NCBI GenBank assembly: GCA_021397845.1
Contig: CM038044.1
Coordinates: 80,671,942 to 80,735,941, forward strand
DNA from: Areca catechu
Taxonomy: Eukaryota > Streptophyta > Magnoliopsida > Arecales > Arecaceae
DNA: 64,000 nt
Direction of reading: 5' to 3'
Position numbers and translations under genes: made by a program
The notes under the pieces: model-generated
Seen by the model: the letters and a program-made list of their open reading frames with translations, nothing else
What the model was told of the DNA's origin: nothing
Database searches by the model: none
Shown: positions 22,397-32,040 of the stretch, in pieces
How positions within the stretch are numbered: the stretch's first letter is position 1
Layout: each line of letters starts with the position of its first letter

Positions 22397-23144
22397 ATCT
22401 CTTATGGCATATAGTTGGCACCAACAAGGAAGCTTTTTGGCCCCCTTTTTTATGTTTATTTTTCCATGCATTCCAAGGGCTAGGGTTCCTTATATAAGGA
22501 CCCCTCTCTTGTATTGAAAGAATAATAATGATGATGATTTGAGAAGAGAGATTCTTCATTCTGCCTCCATAAAGGAGTGGGCGTAAGGCCCATCTTGCCT
22601 TCACCTTCGAGCATCGAGGGGTGTGAGACCCTATGCCTTCACTTCCGAGCATCGAGGGGCATAAGGCCCTAGTTATCCCATTCCCCATCGAGTCCTCTCT
22701 ATGGTCTTAGAGATTTTCCTTCACGACGCTAGGTAGCGATTTGGGTGGGATGCCCTAGGCTCCGCATGTAGTGAGATGGGTGGGATGCCCTAGGCTACAT
22801 GTGTGGGGTGGGTGAGATGTCCTAGAGGTGAGAGGTCTTTCCGTGAATGTAAGTCCCAAGTCCGTAGAGTGTCCATCTTTTTTATCCATCCACGGCCTTA
22901 GAAAGTTATCCTCACGGCTCCATTAGTGAGGTGGGTGAGATGCCCTAGAGGTGAGAGGTCTCTTCGTGAGTATGAGTTTCCAAGTCTGTGGCAGTCCAAA
23001 CCCCTACCTCCATCCCCATTATTTCCTTCGCCACCTCCATCAAAAAAATAATTAAAAAAATATATAAAATTTTTTTTGTGGTACCCTAATCCCTGGCGAC
23101 TTCTCAGTTGGCCAACGATCCAAACCCCCACTTGTCCCACATCA
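22397..23144 (+). mobile_element. Element E left LTR (5' truncated)
   Basis: Matches 24427-24591 plus 34618-35202, from ATCTCTTATGGCAT to TGTCCCACATCA. A TATA box TATATAAGG is at 22491-22499. Inside are imperfect tandem units (TTCGAGCATCGAGGGG near 22600 and 22645; GGGTGGGATGCCCTAGGCT near 22745 and 22780). The CA end is followed by a primer site, which sets the plus orientation. The start is not TG and the neighbour is a truncated Sirevirus LTR, so its beginning is probably deleted. Confidence 0.75.
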
Positions 23145-24426
23145 TTTTTGGAATCAGAGCCCAGAGGTTTAAGGTATCCATTATTTCCTTTTTGTCCCAT
23201 CTTATTCCTGTTATTCTCGCTATTCTCTACTTATCCCTGATTTATCCTTAAGTTATTCTCATCATCTCCTTCCTTGATCCATCCGCCACCATCTCCATCA
23301 CCGAACTCCCATCGCCACCGGCCTCCACCTCTGTCCTCGCCTTCCCTCACAGCATCGATCGGATCACCTCCCATGGCCACTGCACACCGACAGCCATTGC
23401 CCATGTTGCAGGTCCGTGCCGCCCTTCTTCCACTATGTCATCCCTTCTCCGACGAAGGTTCCTCCGAGGACACTAGCAAGAACCTACTACATCTACCCCT
23501 CCAAGTCCATCCTCAACCCCTTCCATGGCCAAGCCGACCCTATCCCCAATCACCCTTGCTGTCGAGATGCCAGACGACTCGCCCCATCCCCGTGCTGCCA
23601 TCGCTAGCCATCGTCGACTCTAGCTTGACCACCACCACTGGCGAAGCACGTTGAAAGTTCCTCTGCTATGCTCAGCCACCATCCATGAAGATCTCCCTAT
23701 GCCGCAGATCCGCATGACGCCGCCAGCCACCGGAAACCTATATATCTGGCCATCTTCTTCTTGTGCCGCCATCATCCTCCACCCAGCACCGACATCGACG
23801 AGCCCCTCCGTGACCTCCCTTGTCCATGTTTGGTCCATGAAGAAGAAGAAAGGGGACTGCATGAACATGAAAGCATGGACGTCATCCCCTTTGCCAATTT
23901 TAGAGTTGCGTGCTCCTCAAAGCCCATAAATTTCAAAGCTACATAGATTTCAAAGCTATAGAGATTTCAAAGCTGCACAAATTTCAGAGCTACATGAATT
24001 TTAGAGTTGCAAGATCTTAGAGCAGAGCCTCTTTGATTTGTTTGGATTCAGTTCCTTCCAAAATCCTCGCTGATCCAAACTCGAAGAAGTTGAGTTCTCC
24101 CTACTCCAGAGAAATGATGGAGACCTGAGAGCTATCAGTTACCACGTGGAGTTCCAATAGGAATCATCCACCCTATTAGGCATCCCAAGATTCTCATATA
24201 TCCACTCAAGCACAAAAGGCAGTAGATCAACATCTAGTATGGAAATTAGGGACCACCTAGGAGATGATGGAAGGGAGTATCAGGCAAATCAAGCAGCATT
24301 TGGGCACCCACTCAACTTCCCTCTTTCATGAGATTTTATTTCCTTTTGTTGACCACCCATTTATGGAATGTTTGTGGCACCCTCCATCAATCCTTGTAGC
24401 ATGAAATCTCTTGCCCTTCTTGCCCC
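23145..24426 (+). mobile_element. Element E internal region, no known genes
   Basis: Primer site TGGAATCAGAGC at 23149-23160, 4 bp after the LTR, one base off the usual initiator-Met site. The first 700 bp are C-rich; both strands hold short ORFs (e.g. a Pro/Ser/His-rich one at 23274-23654), but none shows a gag, pol or other recognised domain. The remainder is ordinary sequence. This fits a small non-autonomous LTR element (TRIM/LARD type). A captured host fragment is possible but unproven. Confidence 0.65.
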
Positions 24427-24591
24427 ATCTCTTATGGCATGTAGTTGGCACCAACAAGGAAGCTTGTTGGCCCCCCTTTTTATGTTTATTTTTCCATGTA
24501 TTTCAAGGGCTAGGGTTCCATATATAAGGACCCCTCTCTTGTATTGAAATAATAATAATGATGATGATTTGAGAAGAGTGATTCTTCATTC
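24427..24591 (+). mobile_element. Element E right LTR, first part
   Basis: Second copy of the E LTR, with TATA box TATATAAGG at 24521-24529. Interrupted at 24591 by copia-M and continued at 34618. Confidence 0.85.
24587..24591. repeat. Target site duplication of copia-M, left
   Basis: CATTC, identical to 34618-34622. Uninterrupted sequence of the other E LTR near 22560 reads TTCATTCTGCC, as predicted. Confidence 0.9.
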
Positions 24592-27159
24592 TGATGGGAA
24601 TTCTCCCAGGGTGCCGGGAATCATGCAGCATGCGGAAGTGAATTTCAAAACAAAATTCTAAGCATGAAATCCTAATTCCCAGGAACCCCTTATGCAATAT
24701 CAATCAACGAAACATAAATGAAGTCAGAATACATACCTAGATCGTAGAAATCCAATCTTTTCTATGAGCTTCACAAGTGCAAGCCCTCAAACGGTGATCC
24801 ACACAAGAATGGTACCAAGGAAGAATCCCTACCGGGGTTGCTTGCTTCAACAGAACTCTTTTGTCAGCCTTTTGAACTTTGACCACTGTAGGACACCCTA
24901 ACCTACTGTAGGGCTTTCTGGACACAATCCTAAACCACTCTTGGTTTTAGGACAACCCTTCTCTAGGACCCCTTAGGCTTTATCCTAAAACTAAGCCTTG
25001 TCCTAGTAGAAAAGTTCTTGTCTTAACAAGACAAGTCTTGTCCTAAATTAAGAAGGAGGGAGTAGAAAAACACTCAGACTGACAGACTCTCGGGAAAATG
25101 GGATTCCTATTTTCTGATGACTGAAAACTATATCTCTCATTTCACCATACCCCCTTTATATAAAATTTCAAGGGGTGTGAAAACCATCCCGACATCTCTT
25201 ATCAGATATGTTATTTCATATCTGATAAGACTCTTCAAGATTGTCTTATCATTGTTCTTTCCATTTCCAGATTAAATCCCCAAGTGCCATGTGGCATTTA
25301 CCGGTTAAGAAGAATGGAAGGAGGCATCATTTCAGATTTAAAAACCATGGGAAGAGCAGAGTCCTGAGAGCAAAAGAACTCTACCTCAAAACCGTGCGCA
25401 GATGAAGAGACGCGACTCTTCATCTGCACGCGCTACTCTTTTTTCCATTTCATGCCACCCTCTTATTCCCTTTGACCGGTCAATTAAATCCAAAAGGCAT
25501 GGGGATAAGATGAGAAGGTGCCCTTTGATGAAACACTGGAGTGTTTCATCTGTAGAAGGACTTTTGTCCTTCTGTGTGCACCTTCATTTCTCGTGCGCGC
25601 CAAGAGGCGCCAAGAGTCATTTTATGGTCAAATTTATCTACACCCCATGTAACCTTTGACTAGTAAAAGCATATGCAATATGGGTGTCAAAAGAAAGAGC
25701 ATTAAGTCATCTTTCCATCCATATAAATATATTTTAGATCAGAGGAATATAGACTCTTCTAGGCCTTTTTGAATGCCAAGGTGTCATTTTGGCATCTAAA
25801 GTCCCAACTCAAATGAACTCTTCAATAAAACATCCAAAAGTCCAAAATAAAATCAGATCAAGCTCTGATTTGGATATCCCCACTTAGGACTCAACCTAAT
25901 TTAGGTTTCCCTTTATTAGGTTAGCCCAATTAGCAAGCAACCGGACCCAATCCAACTGGGTTAGGAATTGGGTTAGCCTAATATGCTAGTATGTAATCAG
26001 GCTAACCAATTAGGATCCCATGGCCCTAATTAAACCATGAGTAACTTCGTTGGCCTACTCTTTATTGTGTGTGATCCATTGGGTTCCACATCTAGCCAAC
26101 AGTAGGATTAGGTTTGAGCCGATTCGATCCGATCGAACCCAATTGACCTAATTAGGTCAAATAGGCTCACCTAATTGTCCAATTCGAATCACACATCGAA
26201 TTGACTCATGAAACCAATCCAATTAGTTCATGAAAACCCACAAGACAAGATTGATGTCTAGCAATGTGTCATGCCTACCCGGAAGATGAGAATTTTGATA
26301 AAAATTACCAAAATACCCTTCAGTAGTAAGTTATCGTGTAATTCAATCTTTTGGTCTCCCATTATCCTGATTAAGTGATGGGTATGGATAAATGTCAAAC
26401 CCTAACACTTAATCATATCGAATCTCAGCTCGATCATGAGGACTCAGCTGATGACTGATTAGAAGCCACTTCTAATCTATCCCACTTTGCAAAGATTCCT
26501 TGAGTCACTCATCGAAAAGATTACATGGGATAAAATATCCACTTACCAGGATTGATCAATTCCTTGTTGGTCCACTCACATCCTTCGTACACCTTCTACC
26601 ATACCCAAAATACCCCGTACATGTCGCAATGCCATGAATGAGTATGAACCAAAGTATGGCTTAGTGTGCACAAGGAACCATGGTGACCTCAGGTCTAAAG
26701 ATCACATGCACAACTTCTACTCTGGGACCTATCTTTTGACAAGGGTAAGACTTCCATAAGATAGTCTTGGTGCAGATCAGTTCAGTGTACTCATAACCTA
26801 ATGAGCACCCTTATCCTTGTATTAGTGTCTCTATGCAAGTGGCTGTGAGACCAACCACCCTCATCAACTGAGCATACATAGGATAAGCTAGTCTTACTGG
26901 ATTCATTGATCCTCAAATCGATGGTCCAATGACTAGGAACATTCTAGATTAGGGTTTATAGGAAATAAGTCTCACTGTTATTTTATCATAACCCTAATTC
27001 CATTGCCCTACTCTGTGGGATTCATCATAGTCAAAAATATGACACAGTAGTATATGATGAATCAAATGCCTTTATTATAAATAATGATGTCATGCATGAG
27101 TTGGAAGTTTACAAGAAAAGGCCCAAACAATGATTGGCTCTTAGGGCATTTTTCTATCA
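24592..27159 (-). mobile_element. Copia-M 3' LTR
   Basis: Starts TGATGGGAATTCTCCC and ends GGGCATTTTTCTATCA. A TATA box (plus-strand CTTTATATA at 25154-25162, minus TATATAAAG) marks the promoter. Followed on the right by the purine tract at 27160-27174. ORFs within it, such as one at 25402-25659, recur at 32779-33114 and have no known domain. Confidence 0.92.
25154..25162 (-). promoter_or_regulatory. TATA box, copia-M 3' LTR
   Basis: TATATAAAG on the minus strand, conserved at 32604-32612 in the other LTR. Confidence 0.7.
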
Positions 27160-27174
27160 AACTCCCACTTGCAC
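27160..27174 (-). other. Copia-M polypurine tract
   Basis: Minus strand GTGCAAGTGGGAGTT directly before the LTR start TGATAG. It would prime plus-strand DNA. Confidence 0.75.
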
Positions 27175-27230
27175 TAAAGCCAATCGCCCTTATACTTTAT
27201 GCCCATACAATCCAAGTGGCGATCTAACTA

Positions 27231-28745
27231 CTACTTGGCTAATGCTTTAGTGAATGGGTCTGCTATATTGTTCTTTGTTTCAACTTGTTTGATGACAACG
27301 TCTTGTCTTACTATAATCTCTTGAATAAGGTGAAACTGTCTTAGAATGTGCTTGGACTTGTGATGAGACCTTGGTTCCATAGTTTGTGCAACAGCCCCAG
27401 TGTTATCATAGTATAATGGCACTAGCTATTGTACATTAGGAACCACACCAAATTTCATGATGAATTTCTTCATCCAGACAACTTCATTTGCAACTTCACT
27501 AGCAGCTATGTACTCTTCCGTAGTGACTGAGTTAGCTACTGTAGACTGCTTGGTATTCTTCCAACTCACTGCACCACCATTTAGGGTGAAGACATACCCC
27601 GATGTGGATTTGCTATCATCTGGATATGATTGAAAACTAGAATCTGTATAACCTTCTAGTTTTAACTCAGATCCTAGATATTCTAGAAAAACATCTTTAG
27701 TCCTTCTCAAGTACTTAAGAATATTTTTCACAGCTTTCCAATGATCCTCTCCTAGATCTGCCTGAAACCTGCTCACTATGCCCAAGGCATAAGCAACATC
27801 AGGCCTGGTACATAACATGGCATACATAATCGATCCTACCGCTGAAGCATAAGGAATCATAGTTATCCTCTCTCTTTCTTCTGATGTCTTAGGAGACATC
27901 TTCTTAGAAAGTTGTATACCTTGACTCATTGGCAAGTAACCTTTCTTACTTCCATCCATGTTGAATCTCTTCAATACTAAGTCAATGTACCTAGATTGGG
28001 ATAAGCCCAGCATCCTCTTGGATCTATCTCTATAGATCCTTATACCTGGTATATAGGATGGTTCTCCCAAATCCTTCATGGAAAACTTTGATGATAGCCA
28101 AGTTTTAACCAATTGCAACATTAGGATATCATTCCCAATGATCAGTATGTCATCCACATACAAAACTAAGAAAATAATGGCACTCCCACTTGTCTTCTTG
28201 TACACACATGGTTCATCCACATTTTTGATAAAACCAAATCTTTTGATTGTTTCATCAAAATGGATGTTCCAACTCCTTGATGCTTGCTTAAGTAAATAAA
28301 TGGACTTCTTTAACTTGCATACCTGGTTTGGTCTCCCACTTGAGGCAAACCCCTCTAGCTATGACATATAGACTTCTTCCTCAAGGTTTTCATTGAGGAA
28401 AGCAATCTTTACGTCCATTTGCCAGATCTTATAATCATGGTATGCTGCTATGGCAAGCAGTATCTGAATGGACTTGAGCATGGCTACTAGAGAAAAGGTT
28501 TCATCATAGTCTACACCATGTTTTTATCTAAAAACTTTTGCTACTAGCCTAGCCTTATAGGTCTCAACTTGACCATCTGCTCCAATCTTCTTCTTGAATA
28601 TCCATTTACACCCTATCGGGTTAATTCCTTCAGGTGGATCTACCAAGGTCCAAACCTGATTGAAATACATGGAGTCCATTTCAGATTTCATGGCACCAAT
28701 CCACTTGTCAAAGTCCCTACTCTCGACAGCTTCTGAATAGGTCAC
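27231..28745 (-). pseudogene. Copia-M reverse transcriptase and RNase H
   Basis: The RT N-terminus is at 28524-28745 (KWIGAMKSEMDSM, NQVWTLVDPPEG, IGCKWIFKKK). The catalytic box LYVDDILIIGND is near 28160, with SQSRYIDLVLKRFNMDGSK and PYASAVGSIMYAMLCTRPDV further on. RNase H follows (GYTDSSFQSYPDDSKSTSG, SWKNTKQSTVA, AASEVANEVVW), then YYDNTGAVAQ, HHKSKHI and NNIADPFTK at 27231-27422. The long open part (27426-28220, 264 codons) is intact; a stop at 27425, plus stops and frameshifts at 28221-28523, break the frame. It was one gag-pol polyprotein with the upstream integrase. Confidence 0.9.
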
Positions 28746-30300
28746 AGGATCATCATCCTGTATGATACTGGCTTCATTGTCATCACCGATGACAAAGCTA
28801 TATCTGAGAGGTGCTCCTCACACCCTCTCTTACATTCGGAGAGGAGGTGTGTATTGTGGCTATTCTTGATCCACAAGAACCTCTGGTTAAGGAACTTCAT
28901 TTGAAGGCTCATCGGTTAGTTGGTTCTGTTCTTCACACAACTCAAGTAAAGAATCACTACATCCTACTTGGATAAACTTTTATTCCAAGAATGTAGCATG
29001 CCTACTGACAATTATCTTTTGCTTAGTAGCATTATAAAAGAGGTATCCCTTACCTTCTTTTGGGTAACCAACAAACCTATACTTGTCAACCCTAGCACTT
29101 AACTTATGTCCAAAGTTATTCTTGACATAAGCATGGCAATCCCAAATCTTTAAGTACTTAAGACTTGGTCTTTTACCATTTCATAACTCATATGGAGTGC
29201 TACTTACTGACTTAGATGGAACCCTATTTAATATATATGCAGCAGTCTCCAAGTTATGTCCCTAGATGAAAATGGGAAGATCTGTGAAGCTCATCATGGA
29301 CCTCACCATGTCCAACAAGGTGTGATTTCTCATTTCCTCACCATGTCCAACAAGGTGTGATTTCTCATTTCTACCATTCCATTTAACTGTGATGTATAAG
29401 GAGGGATCCATTCAGAAATAATGCCTTTGTCCTTGAGATGGTTCAAAAACTCACTAAACAAGTATTTCCCTTCTCGATCAGATCGAAGAGCTTTAATACT
29501 AAGTCCAATTTATCTTTCAACCATACTCTGATATTCTTTAAACTTATCAAAGGCTTTGGACTTGTGTTTCATAAGATACACATAACCGAACCTTGATAAA
29601 TCATCAATAAAAGTGATGAAATAAGAATATCCTTCTCTGGCCTGAGTTGACATAGGTCCACACACATCAGTATGTACAAGACCTAACAATTCAGTTGCCT
29701 TTTTTCCATATCCAGTGAATGAAGACTTGGTCATTTTTCCTTTGAGGCAAGACTCATAAGTTCCTAATGATTGAAAATCATCAGGGTCAAAGTAATCCTT
29801 TTTGACTAACTTGTTTATCCTTGACTCACTGATATGACCTAACCGGCAATGCCAGAGATATGTGACATTGACATTATCTCTTTTTCTCTTCTTGTCATCT
29901 ACAAGAAGTATTTCATCATTGAGTACTAAAGTTAGAAGACCATTCACGAAGAAACCATGTCCAAATATTGTATTATTATGAAGAATAAAGCAGCCATTGC
30001 TCTTTACACTTATTTCATATCCTTGTTGTAACAACAAGGGTATTGAAATAATGTTTCTTACAATATTTGGCACATAGTAGCATTCTTCCAACCTTATGAT
30101 ATTACCCAAAGGTAATAACAGAAGATGGGTGCCCACATCTTTAGCATATATGGGTTCTCCACTTGCTCCATATAATTTAAAGTCACCTTTCTTCAAATTT
30201 TTAATTCTGTGGAGTTCTTGTAAAGATTTACAAATATATGACCCACATGCGGAATCCAATATCCATGAATTAGAAATAGATTCACTCAATGATAAATAGG
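28746..30300 (-). pseudogene. Copia-M protease and integrase
   Basis: Protease: SWILDSACGSYIC, active-site Asp kept. Integrase zinc region: LWHCRLGHISESR supplies both His, but the Cys pair reads TYESCLKG, so the first Cys is Tyr. Core residues: GLVHTDVCGPM, LRSDREGKY and NGMVEMRN give the D, D, E set. A 35-bp direct duplication (29301-29335, 29336-29370) shifts the frame just after the third catalytic residue. A stop (VER-stop-IGLS) lies near 29510. The integrase C-terminal part to 28746 is traceable in pieces, ending in a region matching 51960-52090 of copia-P2. Confidence 0.88.
29301..29370. repeat. 35-bp tandem duplication in copia-M integrase
   Basis: Two perfect 35-bp copies starting CCTCACCATGTCCAAC. 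Copia-P2 has a single copy at the corresponding place near 51490. Not a multiple of three, so it shifts the frame. Confidence 0.9.
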
Positions 30301-30506
30301 TTTGTATCATGTACAAAACCCCTAAATGCACCACTTGCATCTAGCTTCACATTTACAAGACAAGTCTTGCAATCCTTCTTCCAATGCCTAAACATGCTAC
30401 AATGGGAATAGGCTCCATCAGCCTTCTTCCTCAACCAGTCCACATAGTTTGAATTGGTTAACTTATTAGCATCCAAGATGCCATGCAATGGTAAATTTGA
30501 AGCCAT
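30301..30506 (-). pseudogene. Copia-M gag, internally deleted
   Basis: It starts MASNLPLHGILDANKLTNSN at 30506, matching the gag start of copia-P2 (41837). After VDWLR (about 30428) the sequence jumps to KKADGAYSHC and FRHWKKDC, the zinc-knuckle region that in P2 is near 44340. About 0.6 kb of capsid coding sequence is missing. The knuckle is also damaged: the first Cys is Tyr and the Gly before His is Arg. The remaining protein could not form a capsid. Confidence 0.85.
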
Positions 30507-30701
30507 AAAAATAAATGCCCTATATTTAATTAAAGAACAATATCAGCAGACCACTCAAGATGACATCCATAACTGGATAAGGACTTTCTATCTAATTATG
30601 TCTCCCACTATTTTTTTCAAATACCATAACCCTCAACTATTAAAGTGAGAAACCTTTTCGATTTCCTTAGTGGGGTTGAGATCCTAATTTCTCATTAGTA
30701 C

Positions 30702-30997
30702 CTTGTGTTACACAACAAACACTAATAAGTTCAAATGTAGGACTTACTTTCCAATTGCAACCCGTGCAATTCTCAACAATTATCTTTGCCTCTAAGATAC
30801 TTATAATCTTGTGTTACAAAACAAACTATAATATCTTAGTTTAGTCAAACCCTTCATTTCTATATAGCTATAATTAAAAATTGTTGCTCTTGTGTTACAC
30901 AACAAAGCAACAATTTCAACCATGCCATAAAGCACTAAGTGCACCAATACAAATTTCATATCAAATCCTAGAGTAGATCTTGTGTTACACAACAAAC
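30702..30997 (-). repeat. Leader palindromes of copia-M (4 copies)
   Basis: Plus-strand CTTGTGTTACACAACAAAC at 30702-30720, 30808-30826, 30889-30907 and 30979-30997, spaced 81 to 106 bp. The core TTGTGTAACACAA is a dyad. Copia-P2 carries three related copies at 41447, 41537 and 41630. Confidence 0.88.
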
Positions 30998-31465
30998 CTA
31001 TTGTAGTTTTGATATTAATTTGGTTTAGCATGAAGGAAGGCAAATTATAGTATACATAATCAATTAGCATTCTCAAGTTAAGGTTTAGATATGACCAAAT
31101 TGGCCAGGTAAGTGGAAGGGGTGAGGGGGTCCCCCGTTGCTTTCCTTAGACACCAATTAAATTGGCGAGGTTAGACAATAGAACCAATTAAAAATCTCAT
31201 TCCCTTTACCTTCCCAGAACCACTTGCCTAGACACCAATCGGCTGATCAAACCCTAATTAGTTTTGCATCATGACTAAGTTTTTTACTATGACTAAATAT
31301 GATTTTTATGAGGGCTATGATAGTCTCAAAAACACATTCTAAATACTATCATGATAATTACATTTATAACTACAAGTATAAACATAAACATGATAACTAT
31401 GTTTATAACAAATATAAACATATTGCATATAACTCTAACATATGTAGAACATTTCATGTCATCAA

Positions 31466-31558
31466 GCATATTATCCTAATATGCAAAGCATTACATGACA
31501 ACAAGCATATTACCCTAATATGCATAGCATGATAACATGCATATTACCCTAATATGCA
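31466..31558. repeat. GCATATTA hairpin cluster
   Basis: Three units of GCATATTACCCTAATATGCA (31466-31485 with one change, 31505-31524, 31539-31558). Each is an 8-bp inverted repeat around a 3-nt loop. Weaker relatives are near 31806 and 31878. Confidence 0.88.
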
Positions 31559-32027
31559 AAACATGACATGATTAATGTAAAATACCGTTCACCTCACTCA
31601 TTTATAAAAATTACCACAATGTTGCATCCCTACATGCCATAGGAAACCCATAGAATGGACAGAGTGGGCTTTTTACACCCTACTTTACTCCTATGACCGG
31701 ACGACTATGGCAACCCCAATCCAGAGCAGTTACTTGGTTCAATCAACATGCATAATTTCATACTTGAAATGATAACATGCATTTCATGAAAAATAGAAAT
31801 TAAACATACTACCTTAATATGCAAAATTTCATATCAATGCATTAACATGCCTTTTTCATGAAGAAACCAGAAATTTGACATATTAACCTTAATATGCATT
31901 TTCATCACAAGATTCTGGTAGACTCGACATGACAGGGTTCGAGTCTGCTCGATCACAAGTCGGGTCGACTCGATATGTGGAAATCATGAACTTCAAAATG
32001 ATTCAAAATTGGTATGCCATAGGGAGG

Positions 32028-32039
32028 GCTCTGACACCA
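32028..32039 (-). other. Copia-M primer binding site
   Basis: Minus strand TGGTGTCAGAGC, one base from the initiator-Met site, 1 bp inside the 5' LTR. Confidence 0.85.
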
Positions 32040-32040
32040 C

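Larger units (their letters stand above)
30507..32027 (-). other. Copia-M leader with palindromic repeats
   Basis: Long non-coding leader between 5' LTR and gag. It holds four copies of GTTTGTTGTGTAACACAAG (minus-strand reading) at 30702, 30808, 30889 and 30979, and a cluster of GCATATTA hairpins at 31466-31558. Near 31605-31740 lies a block shared with copia-P2 (40840-40990) and SIRE-A (57665-57835). Confidence 0.8.

Noticed and set aside
23274..23654. Pro/Ser/His-rich ORF in element E as a host gene
   Set aside because: Long frames on both strands reflect C-rich composition; no domain, no sensible start context, and it lies between LTRs.
25402..25659. ORF repeated at 32779-33114
   Set aside because: Shared because both lie in the copia-M LTRs; not conserved in length and no domain.
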